Source: Hondaea fermentalgiana
Lineage: Eukaryota > Sar > Bigyra > Thraustochytrida > Thraustochytriidae
DNA: 64,000 nt
Reading direction: 5' to 3'
Assembly (NCBI GenBank): GCA_014084085.1
Contig: NPFB01000110.1
Span: 37,656 to 101,655 of the forward strand
How positions within the stretch are numbered: position 1 is the stretch's first letter; each line of letters begins with the position of its first letter. The translations under genes were made by a program, and so were the position numbers. Below the pieces are notes generated by a model, which was not told the origin of the DNA, did not search any database, and saw only the letters and a list, made by a program, of their open reading frames with translations. Shown here piece after piece: positions 9,657 to 19,985 of this stretch.

Positions 9657-12600
9657 TCAACGAGCGTGTGCTTCGTGAGTTTGACCTTGTGAAAAAAGTG
9701 TTGCGAGCGCCTTGATGTCCTCTCGCGCGGCTCGCAGCTCAAAAGCTAGGAGTAAGCAAAGAAGGACCATGGCGAGTTGCACGAAGGCAAGAAGCCAAAC
9801 GAGATACTGCGACCAAGGCTGTGGCGTGTGCGCAGGCTCCGCCTGAGGCTTGAAGACAGCCTTTTCACTGGCGTCGCTGCTCTCGCCGCTGGTTGTGGGC
9901 TGGGACCCAGCATCTTCGGATTTGCCGCCCTCCTGAGCTACAAATCGCTGCAGCTCAGGAAACCATTGCGACTCGAAATTCTTTTTGATCTCGCGTGAGC
10001 TGCTCGACTTGATGAATCCCTTCATCATGGTACTCTGACGAAAATCTACGTGGTGCGAGACCTGTATCCGCGTGGAAGTCGGTGACGCGGCCTCGAGCGC
10101 AAGCCTCAAAAGCGTAGCAAAAGTCTTTCCATAGGGGACCTCTGGATTGCGTACCTCCTGATCCACGTGGAAGCCGACGCGTGGCACAGCTTGAACAATC
10201 TCCCACGAGGCATAACACGTGTTGCGCGGGATGGGGCCCTTGCGCGGAATGAGGTACTGCATTTCGCGGGTGCTGCCTGCGGTATTGCCTTGGGACCAGT
10301 CGCTAACCGTGATATTTTCAGCCTTGTCGAGCTCAAACATGCGCTGCCCAAAGGCTCTGTCGAGGTGAAGGATTCGGTGAACCGTGTCCACGTCCGCATC
10401 AAGCGTACCGTCGATAATAACGTTTTCGTAAGGATCCGGAAATGTAAAGTTACCTTGGTCTGCGTCTTGCGCCTCTTGGCCATCTCCTTCCGCCTCTGCG
10501 CCTGTGCCCAGATCCGCCGACGATGTCCCATCCTTTTGCGCAAGTTGTGAATGGAAGTTTCCGGACCCAAGATTTCGACTTTGCAAAAAGCTTTCGAGCT
10601 CTAAAGTGGCCTTCTTGTACGACGTGCGCACTTCGCGCAAAGTGGCTGCGCGAATAAAAGCCCGCATGACTACATGCTCGAGAAAGACAACCTCGTGCGA
10701 AATGACTAGACGCGTCGCCGATTCCGACTCTGCCTCCAGATTGAATCGCAAGACGGAGCGAAACGATGTGCCACAGGGAATGCTCGGGTTCATTGTCGAC
10801 TTTTCTACCTGGTAGCCCTTTCCTGTCAATATCTTGCGGCAGGTAAAGGTACTAAAGGCACGCGTCTCCGGGACAGGTCCTTTTTTCGGGATCGTGTATG
10901 ACGACTTGCACCGCGCCCCCTCCGTGAATCCCTCTTCGCCACCAGGGACTGTCCAAGCGGTGCGGACAACGTGCGTGTACTCCTTGATCGAATCGAGGCG
11001 CTGCTGAAACTCAGGCTCAACGAACATGAGCTTGACAAGCGTGTCAACGTCGACGCTGAGGGAGAGTTCGAAAAGTTCACTGCTCAGGTTCGAGAACTTG
11101 ACAGCTGTCGAGGTTGCACTTGTTGTCGATTCATTGCTCGAGCCGGACCCCGAACGATCAAGAGCAAGAGATGATGTGTTCTCTTCTGGGTTCGCAACTG
11201 CGTCCTCAGCTTCCCCGTCTGCTGCTTTGGGCTCGTCCGCCGGAACGCCGTCACCGTTCGCGAACTCTTCGTCCTGCCCCATGGGCGGCCCACTATCGTC
11301 CTCGTGACGCTTCAGATAGCGCCGTACGGTAAGCATGCCAAGACCAGAGCCCGTGCGGGCCAGCGGCGTCCTGATGCGCCTACGTGAAGACAGCTCGAAA
11401 TTTGAGGGGCCTCCATCGCCATGAGGACTCGCCATCCTGCTGCTATCGCTATTTCGCGAGGTATCGTCAAAGAAAGCAGCCGTACTCTGGAGCGCATCCA
11501 TAGTCTCGAGCACCGAATGGCTCGCGGCAATGGCCTCGCGAAGGGCACGAATCCACCGGACGCGATTTTCTCGTGTTTCGGCATTCAGCATGCGTGGCTT
11601 ACTTTCGCCGCTCAGGTGCAGCTCAAAATAGCCCGGGTGGTCAACGGTGGCGACACGATCGCTCACCGAGCAGCTGCGGTCGAGAGGCTTGATGTGAAGG
11701 AGCTTGTCCGGGAGTGACGCCCAGTCCACATCATACAAGTTTGTGACTGCGCCATGGCCCTTGAGATCTTTTGTAAAATACGCCCAAAAGGCAACATTGA
11801 TGCCACCAGGGCGCGGCGCGGACTTGTCAGAATCACAGTCTTCTGCGGAGGCGCTGCAAAGGTCTTTTGGCATAACGATCATTGCGTAGCGCGAGCGCCA
11901 TAGCACCCCTGTCGACATGCCACGCATGCCGAGCCAGCCATGAGCCGCAACCCAAGAGGGCGTGCGCGCAGCTTGTTCTGGCGCATCAGACACGGGCTTT
12001 CGCCGTCGGTACCAGCGCCGCTGGCGCACGACCCAGCGGGCATTGGCCTGACCGCGCTGGGATCCCTTGGCCTGCTTGGAATCAAGTGCATTGAATTGCG
12101 ATTCGTAGCGCCAGCCCTCGGCATCGCAGCGCGATTGGCTGACCCCACTCATGTCGACAATGAAGGGCGTGGTGATCTCCCAGCCAGGAGGAACGGGAAG
12201 GGCGGCTTCGACTTCGTCCAGATCGCGTCCAAGGCCATGGCCGATGCGATTCGTAAACGGTTTGCGCTCTTGCGGAAGGAGCGAAGCCCCACTCCAGCCA
12301 CGCTTGATCCGCTTGTCTTTGAGATCGAGAAAGCTCCAACGCTGGTTTTCCCAGATCTCGTCTTCCTCCTCACCCTCTGCGAGCGGAACGACCCAGCGCG
12401 CGGCTTCGGTGTCCGCGCAGTGCGTGGGACCGATTTGCAGACTTTGTGAGCGTCCGTGTTGGATCAAACGCGGCGTGCGCGCTGTGGGCGTGCCAGGCTC
12501 CGACGCAATTTCCTCAACGTCCGTACCTGGATCAGAGTGAGTTCCCGAGTCCTGTCGGCCGAGGAAAGGGCGAAGCATGTTGGGGAGAAAGCGGGTGACA

Positions 12601-13577
12601 TGGCCGCCTCGGAGACTGTGACGCCGACGCGAAGATCGCTTTGATCCTTGCGAGGCCTCGGCGAGCGCGGCTCGCACGCGCGGACGCACGGCGCGCTGCA
12701 GTTTAGTAATGCCGCGGTGCACGATGCGAGAAAGGTCATCGAGATCCTCGCTGTAAAGTCCCGAGCGAAAAAGCAAGAGCGCTGCCCAACGCGCAGTGAG
12801 GTCAATATCGCCGTCTTCGATGCCCTTGAGCTGGATCGTGCGCAGCTTGCTTGCGCCGTGTGCGGAGTCGCGATAGACGAGACGGATCGCAAAGCGCACT
12901 CTGTGATTTGTTTTGTCGACAAAGGCGACCGGGGCGACACTTTCGAGGGTTGCGAGGTCGATGGCAACTTCGGCTTCGGCATTTTTCTCGAGCGACTTGC
13001 CCATGGTTTTATACAGTCTGAGCGAGAGCTTGGAAGGTTCAAAGACGACGTACCGGCGATCCCAGTCGTCATGGGTGATGCGGAGCAGAGAGCTCGCACC
13101 CCGCACAGCGCGTGTCACGGCTTTAGAGGACTGGTCCAGGCACAGCCAGCCCGCGACGCGAGCCTGATCTTCCTCGACCGCAAGGCACTCTTCACAAAGA
13201 GCCTCCTGGGAACTTTGCGCTATGGGCGCGGCGGAGACCACGCCCGGCGGTAGCTGTTGCTGTTGCTGTTGTTGCTGAGTACTGTGATGCACATGTTCGC
13301 ACCTACGGAGCCCAAAGGTTGATCCGCCGATCTGGCGCACCATCACGTTGACGAGGTGCTCGCGCACCTGTGCCCTGAAACGCTCTTGCGCGGTTGTGTT
13401 GTGGACAAATTTGTCCTTTCTCGCAAGCGCTTCGGCCATGCTCGACGCGCTTCGTCGGAGCATCTTGGACGGCGTGGTGCTTTCTTTGGTCCGTGTGCCG
13501 TTCGCCATGCTCATCGTGGTCATTATGGCCGGCGGCGGCGCCGCCGCCGCAACGGGGTTTGGAGCTTCATTGGCCAT
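9657..13577 (-). CDS. LAM-like sterol-transfer protein: two PH, two VASt/StARkin domains, C-terminal membrane anchor
   Basis: A 1306-residue single-exon protein. In order: low-complexity N-terminus with a polyQ run (about 100-110); PH-like domain 1 (about 138-275, starting VAGWLCL); Arg/Ser-rich linker; PH-like domain 2 (about 545-690, GWLGMRGMSTGVLWRSRY ... RWIRALREAI); VASt domain 1 (about 840-1000, FELSLSVDVDTL ... YTIPKKGPVPE ... GTSFRSVLRF); VASt domain 2 (about 1050-1212, YLIPRKGPIPRNTCY ... GKTFATLLRL); one hydrophobic helix at about 1259-1282 and a short tail. Lam/Ysp (yeast) and GRAMD1/Aster (animal) proteins sit in the ER at membrane contact sites and move sterol. Those carry a GRAM domain; here PH-like domains stand in that place. 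Two VASt copies recall yeast Lam2/Lam4. ATG 13577 is the first in-frame methionine. Confidence 0.85.
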   Translation of the reverse strand: MANEAPNPVAAAAPPPAIMTTMSMANGTRTKESTTPSKMLRRSASSMAEALARKDKFVHNTTAQERFRAQVREHLVNVMVRQIGGSTFGLRRCEHVHHSTQQQQQQQQLPPGVVSAAPIAQSSQEALCEECLAVEEDQARVAGWLCLDQSSKAVTRAVRGASSLLRITHDDWDRRYVVFEPSKLSLRLYKTMGKSLEKNAEAEVAIDLATLESVAPVAFVDKTNHRVRFAIRLVYRDSAHGASKLRTIQLKGIEDGDIDLTARWAALLLFRSGLYSEDLDDLSRIVHRGITKLQRAVRPRVRAALAEASQGSKRSSRRRHSLRGGHVTRFLPNMLRPFLGRQDSGTHSDPGTDVEEIASEPGTPTARTPRLIQHGRSQSLQIGPTHCADTEAARWVVPLAEGEEEDEIWENQRWSFLDLKDKRIKRGWSGASLLPQERKPFTNRIGHGLGRDLDEVEAALPVPPGWEITTPFIVDMSGVSQSRCDAEGWRYESQFNALDSKQAKGSQRGQANARWVVRQRRWYRRRKPVSDAPEQAARTPSWVAAHGWLGMRGMSTGVLWRSRYAMIVMPKDLCSASAEDCDSDKSAPRPGGINVAFWAYFTKDLKGHGAVTNLYDVDWASLPDKLLHIKPLDRSCSVSDRVATVDHPGYFELHLSGESKPRMLNAETRENRVRWIRALREAIAASHSVLETMDALQSTAAFFDDTSRNSDSSRMASPHGDGGPSNFELSSRRRIRTPLARTGSGLGMLTVRRYLKRHEDDSGPPMGQDEEFANGDGVPADEPKAADGEAEDAVANPEENTSSLALDRSGSGSSNESTTSATSTAVKFSNLSSELFELSLSVDVDTLVKLMFVEPEFQQRLDSIKEYTHVVRTAWTVPGGEEGFTEGARCKSSYTIPKKGPVPETRAFSTFTCRKILTGKGYQVEKSTMNPSIPCGTSFRSVLRFNLEAESESATRLVISHEVVFLEHVVMRAFIRAATLREVRTSYKKATLELESFLQSRNLGSGNFHSQLAQKDGTSSADLGTGAEAEGDGQEAQDADQGNFTFPDPYENVIIDGTLDADVDTVHRILHLDRAFGQRMFELDKAENITVSDWSQGNTAGSTREMQYLIPRKGPIPRNTCYASWEIVQAVPRVGFHVDQEVRNPEVPYGKTFATLLRLALEAASPTSTRIQVSHHVDFRQSTMMKGFIKSSSSREIKKNFESQWFPELQRFVAQEGGKSEDAGSQPTTSGESSDASEKAVFKPQAEPAHTPQPWSQYLVWLLAFVQLAMVLLCLLLAFELRAAREDIKALATLFSQGQTHEAHAR

Positions 13578-13853
13578 CCCGTCTCCGCGTCAAAGACGAT
13601 CCGCAGAAGTGACAGCGATTTCTGCTCACCGTGGTCTATAAAGATATCTAGCAATCTTTCTGCAGAGAATTGAGCTTTTCCTGTCTTCGCGCTCCTGCTC
13701 GCCGCCCCTGCTCGGCGTCGCTGCCGCCCGCCCTCTCCCCGTCGTCGTCGTCGACGCCGGCGGCGGCCAGCTCAGGTTTGTTTGCTTGCTTGCACACGAA
13801 AGGCTTCCTCGCTCCGGCGGCGGCGTTCGGCCTCGCCCTCGGCGACGACAGGA

Positions 13854-13882
13854 AGCAAGCAAGCAAGCAAGCAAGCAAGCAA
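13854..13882. repeat. GCAA tetranucleotide microsatellite
   Basis: Seven tandem GCAA units in intergenic DNA, about 60 bases before the assembly gap. Confidence 0.85.
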
Positions 13883-13939
13883 CAAGAATTCGCGGCAGCG
13901 CAGCGACGCGGGCCCGAGCCCGGCCGCCCCCTCGCGCGG

Positions 13940-14039
13940 NNNNNNNNNNNNNNNNNNNNNNNNNNNNNNNNNNNNNNNNNNNNNNNNNNNNNNNNNNNNN
14001 NNNNNNNNNNNNNNNNNNNNNNNNNNNNNNNNNNNNNNN
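13940..14039. other. Assembly gap (100 N)
   Basis: Exactly 100 N, the usual placeholder for a gap of unknown size. Flanked by very GC-rich sequence. Confidence 0.99.
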
Positions 14040-14557
14040 CGCGTCGCGGCGGCTGCGGCGGCGGCTGAGAGCGCGCCGGAGCTGGCCCGCCGCGCCGGCC
14101 AGGCACTCGACTACCGGCAGAAACGAAGACGACGGGGCTGCTGCCGCGGCGTGCGCGCGGTAAGATGCAAGAAGCACGTGCGGATGCGGCGCAGCGCGTG
14201 CGTGCGCATGGAGGAGCAGCAGGCAGGCGACGCGCGAAGGGCCAGACGGAGGATGAGCGCGCAGAAATCGAAGGCGCAGAGCGCAGCGGTGCGGAGCAGG
14301 GACAAGCAGAGCAGAGCAGAGAGCAGGGCAGGGCAGAGGGCAGTGCACGGGCCTGGTCTAGTACCTGCAGCTGCTGCTTGCTGCCGCAGGCGGTGGGTGG
14401 GTGGGTGGTCGGCTCTGTGGCAAAGCCGCAAGGTGCGAGGGCGAGCGGAAGAGCGCGCAGAGGAGGCGCAGGGAGCGCATAAGAACGGGTCGCGGGGACA
14501 GAGGTAGACAAAGGCCGGCGGCCGGAGCGCCGTCGACGAGGCTCGCGGAGAAACAGT

Positions 14558-14586
14558 AGAAGAAGAAGAAGAAGAAGAAGAAGAAA
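14558..14586 (+). repeat. GAA/AGA purine tract abutting a start codon
   Basis: About nine tandem AGA units run directly into the ATG at 14587, so the tract is almost surely 5' UTR of the kinase-PP2C gene. Confidence 0.8.
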
Positions 14587-16659
14587 ATGGGCCTCCCCGT
14601 CGAGGAGCTGACCAACCTGGACGGCCTCGAGCTCGGCGCGCAGCTGCACAGGAGTAATGAGAATGTCTGCTTTCACGCCAAGTTCCGCGGCGAACCGGCC
14701 GTGGTCAAGAGGCTCATCTTGAGCCGCGCAGACAGTCTTGACAAGTTCGAGGAAGAGGTCCGCATGCTCTTGCGCCCCGAGTACAGGGAGCACATGGTCG
14801 TGCCGCTGGCCATTGTACGGTGCCCGCCGCACTACTCGATCGTGCTGCCCCTCATGGAGAACGGGAGCTTGAGCACGATTATGGCGCGCAATGTCTTGCC
14901 CCTGGAACTCATCGTGTGCTTTGCCGTCGACGCGGCCCGCGCCCTCGCGGCCTTTCACAAGACTGGCTTTGTGCACCGTGACATCAAATCAGCCAACATT
15001 CTCGTCGACAGTGCCTGGCGCGCGCGCCTCACCGATCTAGGCTCGGTAGAACGCGCAGGCGAGCTCGACGACAACGGCCAAATCATCCGCCAAATCACCG
15101 ACACGGCACGTCTGGCGCAGCCCTCGGGCGGCTTTCACAAGTCCATCATGGATGGCACAACACTCGGGTACACCGCGCCCGAAGTCCTGCGCAACAGCCC
15201 AGCCATCCAGGCCTCGGACGTGTACGGTCTTGGTATGACTTTTGCCGAAATGCTCACGGGCACGCCTCCGTATGTTGGCATGGAAAAGGAGGATGCCGAT
15301 ATGCACACCGTGATGGACGCCTCGTACTCTGAGCATGCCCTTATCATGGCCATCTGCATGGACCATCTTCGCCCTGGTCTGGTGACGGTTTCCGAAAAGC
15401 CTGGCATGCCCGTCGAACTCATTGACCTCATCCGTGAAATGTGGCACCCTAACATTCTCACGCGGCCTACCGCTGCCGCCGTCGTGGAGCGTCTCGAGGC
15501 CATTGCCACGCGCGCCGGCTTTGACCTTTCCTCTGACAACGCCCGTCAAGAGTACGCTCGCCACGTCGAGGAGGTAAAGCAGGACGGCGGTCAGCAAGGT
15601 GTCAATGCCAAGCTCATGGCCGAAGCCATGGGCATGGCTCCGCCTCCTGCTGGCGCACAGCAGGGCTACCAAGTCCACGACGTCCCGACTGTGCCGCTGA
15701 CAAACCCGAACGGCATGGATGTCGACGAAGACGTGGAAATGACGTCTGGCGATGCGTCGGTCTCCGGGGCCGGCAACCAGGTCAAGTCGAATTCCTCCGT
15801 TCTCGTCGGTGCCTTTGCTACCTCGGGGCGCCGCGGCGCTGACAAAATGGAGGACCGCCATGCGGTCTCTCACTACTCTTTGGGCGATGGTCGAGGCGAG
15901 CTTAGCGTGATTACCGTCTTTGATGGTCACGGTGGACCCACGTGCTCGCACTTCGCCAACACCTACTTGGGCCCTCGCATCGGGGCCCAGCTCGCAATGG
16001 GCAACTTCCCGGACGAGGCCGCGCGCAGAGCGACCGTGGCGCGGGAATTCGTTGCCGTCGATGAAGCCTTCCGCAAGGGCCCCATTGCAGACAAGTCGGG
16101 CTGCACGGCGCTGGCTGCCGTGGTTTGGCAGCCTGAAAAGGCCGCACGGCCGAATCACATTCGTATGCTTTTTGCCAATGCGGGTGATTGCCGTGCGGTC
16201 CTTTGCCGTACCGAGAATGGTGTCGATCGCGCAGTCCGTCTCACGCAAGACCATAACGCCGCGAGCGCAAGCGAGCAGGATCGCATCCGCGCTGCGGGCG
16301 GCACGATCCAAATGACTCGTGATGGCAAGCTGCGCGTCAATGGTCACATTCAGGTAACGCGAGCGCTAGGCGACGCGGCCATGAAGCCGTATGGTGTCAC
16401 AGCGGAGCCCGAAATCTTCGAGTACAGCTTTGACGCCACCGGAGGCGACGACTTTATCATTCTCGCCACCGACGGCGTCTGGGATACCCTTTCCGATGAA
16501 GCAGCTTGCCTTGCTGTGCGCAATACTGCCAAGGAGTGTGGTCTTGCTGCCAAGCGGATCGGCGGTGACGCGCTGAATGCAGGAAGTTCTGATAACATCT
16601 CGGTGGTGGTGATTTTCCTCAAGAACTTCAACCAACACCAAGACGTGATCTATGTTTAG
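14587..16659 (+). CDS. Protein kinase-PP2C phosphatase fusion
   Basis: A 690-residue protein with two opposing activities. The N-terminal kinase domain (about 12-310) has the lysine in AVVKRL (K41), HRDIKSAN (130-137), DLG for DFG (150-152), YTAPE (195-199) and DVYGLGMTFAEML. The glycine-rich loop is not recognisable (LGAQLHRSNENV), so ATP binding may be unusual. The C-terminal PP2C domain (about 403-682) keeps the metal-binding residues: MEDRH (421-425), VFDGHGG (444-450), FANAGDCRAVL, ATDGVWD (627-633) and SSDNISVVV. Plants have a family with the same order (protein kinase and PP2C-like domain-containing protein), so the fusion itself is known; its target is not. Kinase best fits a TKL/plant-like serine/threonine type. 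The start is set by the only ATG after the purine tract. Confidence 0.92.
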   Translation: MGLPVEELTNLDGLELGAQLHRSNENVCFHAKFRGEPAVVKRLILSRADSLDKFEEEVRMLLRPEYREHMVVPLAIVRCPPHYSIVLPLMENGSLSTIMARNVLPLELIVCFAVDAARALAAFHKTGFVHRDIKSANILVDSAWRARLTDLGSVERAGELDDNGQIIRQITDTARLAQPSGGFHKSIMDGTTLGYTAPEVLRNSPAIQASDVYGLGMTFAEMLTGTPPYVGMEKEDADMHTVMDASYSEHALIMAICMDHLRPGLVTVSEKPGMPVELIDLIREMWHPNILTRPTAAAVVERLEAIATRAGFDLSSDNARQEYARHVEEVKQDGGQQGVNAKLMAEAMGMAPPPAGAQQGYQVHDVPTVPLTNPNGMDVDEDVEMTSGDASVSGAGNQVKSNSSVLVGAFATSGRRGADKMEDRHAVSHYSLGDGRGELSVITVFDGHGGPTCSHFANTYLGPRIGAQLAMGNFPDEAARRATVAREFVAVDEAFRKGPIADKSGCTALAAVVWQPEKAARPNHIRMLFANAGDCRAVLCRTENGVDRAVRLTQDHNAASASEQDRIRAAGGTIQMTRDGKLRVNGHIQVTRALGDAAMKPYGVTAEPEIFEYSFDATGGDDFIILATDGVWDTLSDEAACLAVRNTAKECGLAAKRIGGDALNAGSSDNISVVVIFLKNFNQHQDVIYV

Positions 16660-17104
16660 AACAACTATGCCTAGCGTAGCAAAGATGATTGCACCGGTAG
16701 ACCGGTTTACCTTAGGAAATGATAGACAATTTAGCCATAGCCACGATCTGGATTTGTCTGTAAATGTTGAATTTTCTTGGCTCTGTCAGTGAGTGAGTGT
16801 TCTTGTTTGCGCAGCCTTTTTGCCTCGACTTAGTCTTTTGGCGAGCGAGGCCGGTAACACACGCGCAGCGAACTAGAGCATGCACCATCCCCAGATGCAT
16901 TTCAATGCTAAGAATTCTCGACGCCAGATTATATGCAAGAAGTCGGCGTGGAGCGGAGGTAAAAGGAACGAATACTTTGAATATCGATGAATGTCGAAAA
17001 GAAAACGCAAGACAAAACGAGAATGAAAAAAGAAAACACAAGAATGTTGAAATTCACAATGTGGGAGGTCGGTCGATGGATTTAATTGAAAAGAAGAGCC
17101 CCGT
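16660..17104. other. Intergenic region, tail-to-tail
   Basis: 3' UTRs of the kinase-PP2C gene (plus) and the PKA gene (minus). AT-richer than the genes. Two copies of the self-complementary hexamer ACCGGT lie 8 bases apart (16693-16706). No gene seen. Confidence 0.6.
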
Positions 17105-18349
17105 TTACACCTTTGATTCCTCGACATCTGCTGCTGTGGTAGCTATGAGCGCCTTTGCCACACTGCCTTGCGCGGACTGCCCACCTTGCGTGCTGCTCGC
17201 CATCGAGTCAACGCGCTCAAGAATCTGATCAAATTCGTCAAATCTGGCAGCCTCCGATTTTGTGGGCGTTCGCAAAGATCCTGGTGGGCTGTCAGGGTAT
17301 TTGTCGAAGTTTGAAGTGTCTGTCTCGTCAGCGACGGTTGGGACGTACGAGGCCTGTACGCGACCCTCAAATATAGCCTTGAAGTCGGTGGCACTGAACC
17401 ATTTGCTACGTGTGATGTCAAGCACGCCGTTCTTGAGGCATCCGATACGCTTGGTGAGATCAGCTTGCAGAAGCTTTTTGATAAGCGCCGTGGCGTTTGG
17501 ATCCATGTACGTGGGGTAATCCACGACACCATGCAAAATGCGCTGGTAAATCCCAATGGATGACTCTGCGTAAAAGGGAGGGCAACCAACCAACATTTCA
17601 TAAATGAGCACTCCGAGCGCCCACCAGTCAACGGGGCAACCGTGACCCTTGCTTTGAATGATTTCTGGGGCAAGGTACTCTGGCGTACCGCAGAGCGTAA
17701 AAGTGCGATCCTTGATCTTCTTGGCGAAACCAAAGTCGGCAATTTTGAGGTAGCCGGTACGCGTGATGAGCAGATTTTCCGGCTTGAGGTCCCGGTATGC
17801 AATGCCAAGATGGTGTAAATAGCCAAACGCTAGGACGACTTGACTCGCGAAGAAATTAGCCTCCGAGTTTTGTACGCTTACCTCGTTACGCAAGTAAGTA
17901 AAGAGCTCGCCGCCCGGTACATATTCGAGTACCATAAAAATGCGTGATTCATCCTGGAAAAAGGTCGTCATGTTCACGATAAAGGGATGATCAAGCTCGT
18001 TCAGCAGCAAGACTTCATTTTTCACATGTTCCACCTGTTTGAGTCGGAGAATTTCCGTCTTTTTCAGAGTTTTCATTGCGTAGACGCGGCTGACCTTTGA
18101 CTCATCTTCCTCGTGGCCAGTGTACTCGACAAGGCGCACTCGACCAAAGGTACCTGTGCCGAGCGTTGTTCCATCAACAAAGTCGGATGCCTTGGCGCCA
18201 ATGAGCTTGCTTCCCTGGTGCTGCGTGTATCCATCAACGCCAAGCGATGAAGCGGCTTGGCTGCCCTGGGTGATGCTGAAGCCATCAACACCTGTGCCTC
18301 CTGCGCCGCTGCCTCGCGAGGAGCCAAGGACCTTGCGAATCGACTGCAT
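17105..18349 (-). CDS. cAMP-dependent protein kinase catalytic subunit-like (AGC kinase)
   Basis: A 414-residue AGC kinase very close to PKA C. Motifs: GTGTFGRV (64-71), AMK lysine (K93), catalytic YRDLKPENLLI (185-195), DFG (205-207), the activation loop RTFTLCGTPEYLAPE with the phosphorylatable Thr218, and an AGC tail with FDKYPDSPPGSL. A 50-residue Gly/Ser-rich N-terminus with a repeated GVDG(F/Y) motif precedes the kinase core. It phosphorylates Ser/Thr in basic contexts and is held by regulatory subunits until cAMP binds. Instead of ending at the usual FxxF it carries about 60 extra residues. ATG 18349 is used; the frame opens at a TTG six bases earlier. An upstream splice donor on the same strand near 18660 allows a 5' UTR intron, not proved. 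Confidence 0.9.
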   Translation of the reverse strand: MQSIRKVLGSSRGSGAGGTGVDGFSITQGSQAASSLGVDGYTQHQGSKLIGAKASDFVDGTTLGTGTFGRVRLVEYTGHEEDESKVSRVYAMKTLKKTEILRLKQVEHVKNEVLLLNELDHPFIVNMTTFFQDESRIFMVLEYVPGGELFTYLRNEVSVQNSEANFFASQVVLAFGYLHHLGIAYRDLKPENLLITRTGYLKIADFGFAKKIKDRTFTLCGTPEYLAPEIIQSKGHGCPVDWWALGVLIYEMLVGCPPFYAESSIGIYQRILHGVVDYPTYMDPNATALIKKLLQADLTKRIGCLKNGVLDITRSKWFSATDFKAIFEGRVQASYVPTVADETDTSNFDKYPDSPPGSLRTPTKSEAARFDEFDQILERVDSMASSTQGGQSAQGSVAKALIATTAADVEESKV

Positions 18350-19985
18350 GCTCAAGGCTTGAATGTGTCGACAACCTTATGCGCCGAGAGACTGCGGCGC
18401 GTCGCGATCGATAGGTTGTGTACGCCCTCTTGGTGCGCGCAGGCGTAGCAGCCGCAAAGGCGCTCACGCAGCCGCGTGAAGCGAGTCAGGACCCCTCGGT
18501 GCCCGGGACCAAGCGCTGTAAGACTGCTTTGCCCGCGGTCTGCCCCTTGGCAACCAACCCTCACCATGCGCAATGATTGCCCAGGATCTCAATGTCAATC
18601 GAGGTGTGTGCTTGCGGCGCGGTGCCGCGCTGAGAGCTTGTAGTTCCCGTACAGAGCACTCACCTTTTGTTGTACAGTAACCCGAGTCCAATTTGTCCAC
18701 TTTTGGAATCTGAACTCCGCGCTGAGAAGCTACAGCAAAGTCACTTGGGCCGCTTGCTCCATTGGGCACCGTGTATCGAGCTATTTCGAACGGAATTATC
18801 CCGTCTTTAGCTTGCTTGGGCTTATTTCTCTCCCCCTTTCCGATGCTACGTTGGTCGCACGCACATGCAATGCCACTGTAGGCTTTTTCTCCGCATCCAA
18901 GGCTTGGTTTTCTTTTTTTTAAACACTCTTACTTTTGCAGCCATTTCTGCCTCACTATCAACACGAATGACTTTGTTGTAACAATAAGACGAGGCCTACG
19001 CTTTCCCCTCCCCTCCCCACCTCCTCCCCCTCTTTCTCACGAAATTGCCATGCGCTCGCAAGTGGTGCGTGTGGCTCGCACGAGAAGGCGGCTGGACCCC
19101 CGCCGCCAGAGGCATTGGTGGTAGATGTGGCCCGGACAAGCGATCCGACCTGGACTACCGCGCTTCCCTGCTCCCCCATGGACTCTCTCTAATGAGCCTA
19201 TTATCCACTCACCAACCAACCGCCCGCCTCTGTAGCAGTAACGTACACCGGCGGCTGGCAGCTGCGACTCGAACTCGGAGCCAAAGGTGCTCAACGGATG
19301 GGTGTGCGAAAGCTGGGGGTGCGCGCAGGGGGTGCGCGGTCGGCCCCGATTTCGGGGCCAAACGGAACGTTTGAGCTCTTCATCCATCATCTCCAGGCGG
19401 AAGCGACTCACAGTCAGTCGAAGAGTGACGAGGCAGGTCCGCTTCGCGCTGAGACGGACGACGGCGCGGCGCTCGCTCCGGCCGCAAGCGTCCTCGTCTC
19501 TGCGCAACGAGCCGCGACGGAGTCTTGGGATTTCACTTGGTCTTCGCGAGGCCGTCGTTTCGTCTCGTCGCGAATCGTTTCGTCTTCAGCTCATCGTCCC
19601 GCGCGTTATCGTCGTTGCGTACTACTGCCGCGAGCAACTGACCATACAGAGCGCCAAGAGGGAAGCTAGCGTTTTGAAGAATTGGAAAAAGCAGAGAGCG
19701 AGTGATTTCGTTCGCTCTCGGCGTCGAATTTTGCCTCCCGTCTTTGCGGACCGAGAGGGCCACGAATTGGTCGCCGTGGGTTGGGTTTCATTCTGACTTT
19801 CCCGGTCCATTCACCACGAAACATCACGCCTTGCTTTTTCCTTGCTTTGGTTTTCACTTTGATTTGGTCACGGGATCGATCACATCCGGCCTATATCAAC
19901 ACCAACCTTGTTCGGATCGAAACGCTGCAATATTTTACAGGGCATTTCTTGGGTGTCCAGAGTGTGAATCTTTGTGGACTGCAAG
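18350..19985. other. Long intergenic region between PKA-like and C2HC genes
   Basis: 1.6 kb without a supported coding region on either strand. It must hold divergent promoters and 5' UTRs. A GTGAGT donor on the minus strand at about 18660 could start a 5' UTR intron of the PKA-like gene. A TTTCGTCTCGTCG-rich stretch at 19545-19600 resembles the TCTCG array before the first gene. Confidence 0.5.

Larger units (their letters stand above)
13578..14586. other. Intergenic region with assembly gap
   Basis: Divergent upstream region between the LAM-like gene (minus) and the kinase-PP2C gene (plus). It contains a GCAA array (13854-13882), a 100-base N gap, extremely GC-rich DNA, GCAGA-rich repeats around 14275-14330, and a pure AGA/GAA purine tract ending at the ATG at 14587. 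No gene can be called; the gap hides an unknown length. Confidence 0.6.

Noticed and set aside
13648..14976. Minus-strand frame of 442 codons running through the N gap
   Set aside because: Depends on 100 undetermined bases and overlaps the kinase start; composition is repeat-driven.
15037..16347. 436-codon open frame on the minus strand, antisense to the kinase-PP2C gene
   Set aside because: It mirrors third-position GC bias of the real gene, has no recognisable domain and a His/Arg/Ala-rich composition typical of shadows.
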